This document shows positions 6,782 through 8,740 of a stretch of 8,740 nt of DNA, one piece after another. This DNA comes from an uncultured Saprospiraceae bacterium (GTDB lineage Bacteria > Bacteroidota > Bacteroidia > Chitinophagales > Saprospiraceae), in NCBI GenBank assembly GCA_938039305.1, contig CALHUZ010000548.1:1-8740 (forward strand), given 5' to 3'. Under the pieces are notes generated by a model, which was not told the origin of the DNA, did no database searches, and saw nothing but the letters and a program-made list of their open reading frames with translations. The first letter of the stretch is position 1. Every line of letters starts with the position of its first letter. A program made the translations under genes and the position numbers.

Positions 6782-7297
6782 CTATGCTGCTTCTAACAAT
6801 TTCCGGTCGACAACCATGTTTTTCAATTTTTTTCTTGCGTAGTTAATACGACTTTTGACCGTGCCTAATGGGATATCGAGTCCACTAGCAATTTCATCAT
6901 ATTGATAACCACTGACATACATTTCGAATGGTTCTTTACTTTTCGGTCTAAGCTGATTGATACAATTCTTAAGATATTTCATGATTGTCTGATCGCTGGA
7001 TTCGTCAATCATCATATAGGTAGGAGCTATGGCATATTCCAATTCTTCAATAGAAGTTGACACTACCTTTTTTTGCTTACGTTTTCTGTATTTCGTGATA
7101 AACGTGTTTTTCAGGATGGTGAATGACCAATTCTTAAAACTTGAATCCTTATTAAACTTATGAAAGTTCTTAAATGCTTTGATCGCTGTCTCTTGCACTA
7201 GATCATCCGCATCCATTTTATTGTTTGTTAATTTTAGAGCGAATGAAAAAAGAGATGGAGCATGTTGCTTGAAGAAAGAATCAAATTGTGTTGGCAT
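6782..7297 (-). CDS. ECF-type RNA polymerase sigma factor
   Basis: A 171-aa sigma-70-family factor from ATG 7297, with region 2 and region 4 and no region 1.1 or 3. Region 2 (about 5-72) shows the core-binding DADDLVQETAIKAFKNFHKF motif and a -10-reading part around FKNWSFTILKNTFITKYRKRKQ. A variable linker runs to about 104. Region 4 (about 108-162) has the helix-turn-helix YDEIASGLDIPLGTVKSRINYARKKL, which reads the -35 box. No anti-sigma gene with a membrane helix and no FecR-type gene adjoins it; the next gene downstream is DUF2383-like. Its control may therefore be transcriptional. The gap before it holds two Crp-type palindromes and a Bacteroidota -7 element. The likely targets include the two genes with CCGAACA-N16-GTATAGT motifs. 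Confidence 0.93.
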   Translation of the reverse strand: MPTQFDSFFKQHAPSLFSFALKLTNNKMDADDLVQETAIKAFKNFHKFNKDSSFKNWSFTILKNTFITKYRKRKQKKVVSTSIEELEYAIAPTYMMIDESSDQTIMKYLKNCINQLRPKSKEPFEMYVSGYQYDEIASGLDIPLGTVKSRINYARKKLKNMVVDRKLLEAA

Positions 7298-7335
7298 ACA
7301 AGTTTATAATTTTAGGTGAGTAATGAATACTAACC

Positions 7336-7343
7336 CAAAAGTA
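7336..7343 (-). promoter_or_regulatory. Bacteroidota-type -7 element of the sigma gene promoter
   Basis: The minus strand reads TACTTTTG at 7343-7336, an exact match to the Bacteroidota -7 consensus TAnnTTTG. No TTG or TTTG -33 element is found 17-20 bases upstream, as expected for a promoter that needs an activator. The start site would be near 7332, leaving a leader of about 35 bases before ATG 7297. Confidence 0.55.
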
Positions 7344-7364
7344 TAGCATTTACAGCGTTGATCA

Positions 7365-7380
7365 TGTGATTTTGATCACG
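7365..7380. promoter_or_regulatory. Crp/Fnr-type operator, promoter-proximal
   Basis: TGTGATTTTGATCACG is TGTGA-N6-TCACG, one base from a perfect Crp-type palindrome. Its centre (7372.5) lies about 40 bases upstream of the start site implied by the -7 element, the position of a class II activator that overlaps the missing -33 box. Confidence 0.75.
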
Positions 7381-7387
7381 TCAGCAT

Positions 7388-7403
7388 TGTGATAATGATC
7401 ACA
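7388..7403. promoter_or_regulatory. Crp/Fnr-type operator, promoter-distal
   Basis: TGTGATAATGATCACA is a perfect TGTGA-N6-TCACA palindrome. Its centre (7395.5) is 23 bases upstream of the first site, about two helical turns, so two dimers could sit on nearly the same DNA face. Relative to the inferred start it lies near -63, a class I activator position. It sits between the mscS stop and the sigma gene, outside any coding region. Confidence 0.78.
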
Positions 7404-7454
7404 CTAAAGACATACGAAAGTGTACAAATTCGTAAAAAGATACGTGTTTAAAGA

Positions 7455-8321
7455 TTAGTTCACCAATTCTACTGATGGCTGTGTGATTAGTGTTCTGGTC
7501 GGAAAAGGAATCTCAATACCCTCTTTCTCAAAGAGTTTTTTCAACATCTTTATAGTCTCACTCTGGGCTTCTAAAATGTTGAGTTTGCTTTCGGCATCGA
7601 CCCAAAATCGCGTCTGAAAATTGATAGAACTACTTCCGAACTCCAGGAAATGAAAGTCTATCTTTCTATCTCCTTGCGGAAATGAACGCTCTATGGCCCT
7701 TCTTGTCACATCCTCGACCTTTTCCAAGTCAGCATCATATGCTACTCCACAAGTAACAGTAGCTTTTATCTGTTGCGTCAATCCAAAATTCTTGAAAGGA
7801 TGTTCAACTACTAATTTGTTAGGAATGATTACCAAGTTATTGTCTACTTCCTTCAGTACGACATACCTTAATGTGATGTCTTCGACTGTCCCGCTATAAC
7901 CATTGGTTTGAATAAAGTCACCTATGTTCATAATATCCTTTACCGCAAGGAAGATACCTGAGAAAGTATTGGAAATAGTCCCTTGTAGCGCTAGACCGAT
8001 GGCAAGACCGGCAACACCGGCACCGGCTAAAATAGAAGTTAAAGCCTTATCAAGATTCATAATACTCAAAGAGAGGAATAGGCCAAGAGCAATAACAATG
8101 ATAGAAGCAAAATTAGCAATCAAACTACGAATAGACTCTTGTTTAAACCTTCGTTTCAAAAGGCGGTAAATCCAATGATGCAGCTTTTGAGATATATAAT
8201 ATGCAAAACCAAACACAGATAATCCAAGAATAATGTTGGGCATATTAGTTATCAATAGATCCAACCAAGAGGTTAGTTTTAATGTCAGCTTATCGATAGA
8301 GTCGTTTATTTGTATTTGCAT
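7455..8321 (-). CDS. MscS-family small-conductance mechanosensitive channel
   Basis: A 288-aa inner-membrane channel from ATG 8321; the frame opens one codon earlier at a TTG, but ATG is the natural start. It has the E. coli MscS length (286 aa) and plan. TM1 lies at about 25-45, TM2 at about 65-88 and the pore helix TM3 at about 92-127 with the Gly/Ala-rich LAGAGVAGLAIGLALQGTIS packing motif. The beta domain follows (GDFIQTNGYSGTVEDITLRYVVLKEVDNN, then IIPNKLV), and then the mixed alpha/beta C-terminal cage to about 275. MscS channels open under membrane tension and release solutes on osmotic downshock. Neighbours are the DUF1328 gene 135 bases upstream and the ECF sigma gene 157 bases downstream, fitting an envelope-stress role for the block. 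A nested dyad lies in the sequence just before the start. Confidence 0.95.
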   Translation of the reverse strand: MQIQINDSIDKLTLKLTSWLDLLITNMPNIILGLSVFGFAYYISQKLHHWIYRLLKRRFKQESIRSLIANFASIIVIALGLFLSLSIMNLDKALTSILAGAGVAGLAIGLALQGTISNTFSGIFLAVKDIMNIGDFIQTNGYSGTVEDITLRYVVLKEVDNNLVIIPNKLVVEHPFKNFGLTQQIKATVTCGVAYDADLEKVEDVTRRAIERSFPQGDRKIDFHFLEFGSSSINFQTRFWVDAESKLNILEAQSETIKMLKKLFEKEGIEIPFPTRTLITQPSVELVN

Positions 8322-8342
8322 CAAGAGAAAAATAGATTTGTT

Positions 8343-8379
8343 TTAATACAGTCTCAGACTACAGTGAAGATTGTATTAA
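8343..8379 (-). promoter_or_regulatory. Nested inverted repeat in the mscS leader
   Basis: TTAATACA (8343-8350) and TGTATTAA (8372-8379) form a perfect 8-bp dyad. Inside it lies a second palindrome AGTCT-C-AGACT (8350-8360), and TACAGT occurs twice with a 13-base period (8347-8352 and 8360-8365). The element lies 22 bases upstream of the mscS ATG. It could be an operator or a leader hairpin; the sequence does not decide. Confidence 0.4.
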
Positions 8380-8421
8380 TTTTTTAGAAAAATTATTGTT
8401 TGTAAGTGATGTAAAGGCAAA

Positions 8422-8442
8422 GAAAAATGCCCCAGATAGCAT
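8422..8442 (-). terminator. Weak terminator candidate after the DUF1328 gene
   Basis: On the minus strand, 15 bases after the DUF1328 stop, ATGCT and GGCAT (one T-G pair) can form a 5-bp stem with a 6-base loop, followed by a run of T. The stem is short, so termination is probably partial at best. Confidence 0.35.
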
Positions 8443-8456
8443 AACCTTATTTTTCT

Positions 8457-8633
8457 TTATAAGTCATTGGGGATTTTTCTGATTAATCTGGATAATAGAG
8501 AAAAAGCTAAAAGGACAATAAAAATATAAAATACGATTTGAGCAATTCCAGCAGCAGCACCTGCTATTCCAGTAAATCCTAGAATTCCAGCTAACAATGA
8601 AACAACAAATAGCGTGATGATAAGTCTAATCAT
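8457..8633 (-). CDS. DUF1328/YtjA-like small membrane protein
   Basis: A short gene of 58 codons, ATG 8633 to TAA 8457. The product has two hydrophobic helices (about 3-20 and 30-49) around the core LLAGILGFTGIAGAAAGIAQ (13-32). That core closely follows the DUF1328/YtjA family pattern (ALGFGGLAGTAAGAAKIVF in the enterobacterial protein, from memory). A short basic/polar tail (SRLIRKIPNDL) ends it. Family length is 50-60 aa, so it is full length. These proteins are small inner-membrane proteins often induced in stress or stationary phase, and their mechanism is unknown. An ECF-type motif lies 25 bases upstream of the start (8658-8687), shared with the DUF2383-like gene, which suggests common control by the sigma factor encoded between them. 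Confidence 0.88.
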   Translation of the reverse strand: MIRLIITLFVVSLLAGILGFTGIAGAAAGIAQIVFYIFIVLLAFSLLSRLIRKIPNDL

Positions 8634-8657
8634 AGTTAAAATATGTTTTGTTCAGCT

Positions 8658-8687
8658 ACTATACTTAGACAAGTTTTGAATGTTCGG
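8658..8687 (-). promoter_or_regulatory. Putative ECF-type promoter of the DUF1328 gene
   Basis: On the minus strand CCGAACA (8687-8681) and GTATAGT (8664-8658) are 16 bases apart, the same heptamers and spacing as at 6737-6708. A start near 8651 would give a leader of roughly 18 bases before ATG 8633. Confidence 0.6.
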
Positions 8688-8696
8688 AAATAGAGG

Positions 8697-8740
8697 GAAA
8701 AATTAAGCGAAGAGGTTGGAAACCTTTGGCTGGAGGTAGG
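8697..8740 (+). repeat. Copy 2 of the short interspersed repeat, cut by the window edge
   Basis: The stretch 8710-8734 matches 2916-2940 at 20 of 25 positions in the same orientation, including aagaggt, cctt and ggc.gga blocks, with alignable AT-rich sequence just before it. It lies immediately upstream of the ECF-type promoter of the DUF1328 gene and runs to the window end, so its full extent is not seen. Confidence 0.42.

Noticed and set aside
1..8740. tRNA or rRNA genes, CRISPR arrays, insertion sequences
   Set aside because: No cloverleaf, rRNA-like stretch, regular spacer array, transposase frame or target-site duplication was seen on either strand.

Overview
The window looks like part of a chromosome of a Bacteroidota species, probably from the Cytophagales or Flavobacteriia side. 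The reasons are low GC, starts without clear Shine-Dalgarno sequences, a Bacteroidota-type -7 element (TAnnTTTG), a receiver-Crp fusion regulator, and an RprY/OmpR-like regulator. This placement is inferred from style; the window has no rRNA or other phylogenetic marker.

Left part (1-3802): a signalling divergon. A soluble histidine kinase with three PAS-like regions (1000-2889, minus) overlaps by 11 bases a response regulator whose receiver is fused to a Crp/Fnr cyclic-nucleotide-type domain and a helix-turn-helix (runs off the left edge). Facing away from them is a single OmpR/RprY-type regulator (plus) whose receiver has lost one Mg-binding acidic residue. The 169-base gap between the divergent genes holds one copy of a short repeat. 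A second copy sits at the right edge.

Right part (3912-8633): eight genes, all on the minus strand, that look like an envelope or general stress island. In transcription order they encode a DUF1328/YtjA-like small membrane protein (58 aa), an MscS-type mechanosensitive channel, an ECF-type sigma factor, a DUF2383/PA2169-like helical protein, a YtxH-like protein, a holin-III/YqjE-like two-TM protein, an unrecognised 98-aa protein, and an AI-2E/PerM-family permease overlapping it.

Two regulatory layers can be read from the sequence. First, the gap before the sigma gene carries two near-perfect Crp-type palindromes (TGTGA-N6-TCAC[A/G]) 23 bp apart, placed about 41 and 64 bp upstream of the start site implied by a TACTTTTG -7 element. 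That is the geometry of an activated promoter. The Crp-type helix-turn-helix at the left end has the RExxxR recognition signature expected for GTGA sites, so it is a candidate regulator. Second, the DUF2383 and DUF1328 genes share an identical bipartite motif, CCGAACA-N16-GTATAGT, upstream of their starts. It resembles an ECF promoter, and the sigma factor encoded between them is the obvious candidate to read it. The working model is: kinase -> receiver-Crp regulator -> sigma gene -> stress proteins. Each link is an inference from motifs.
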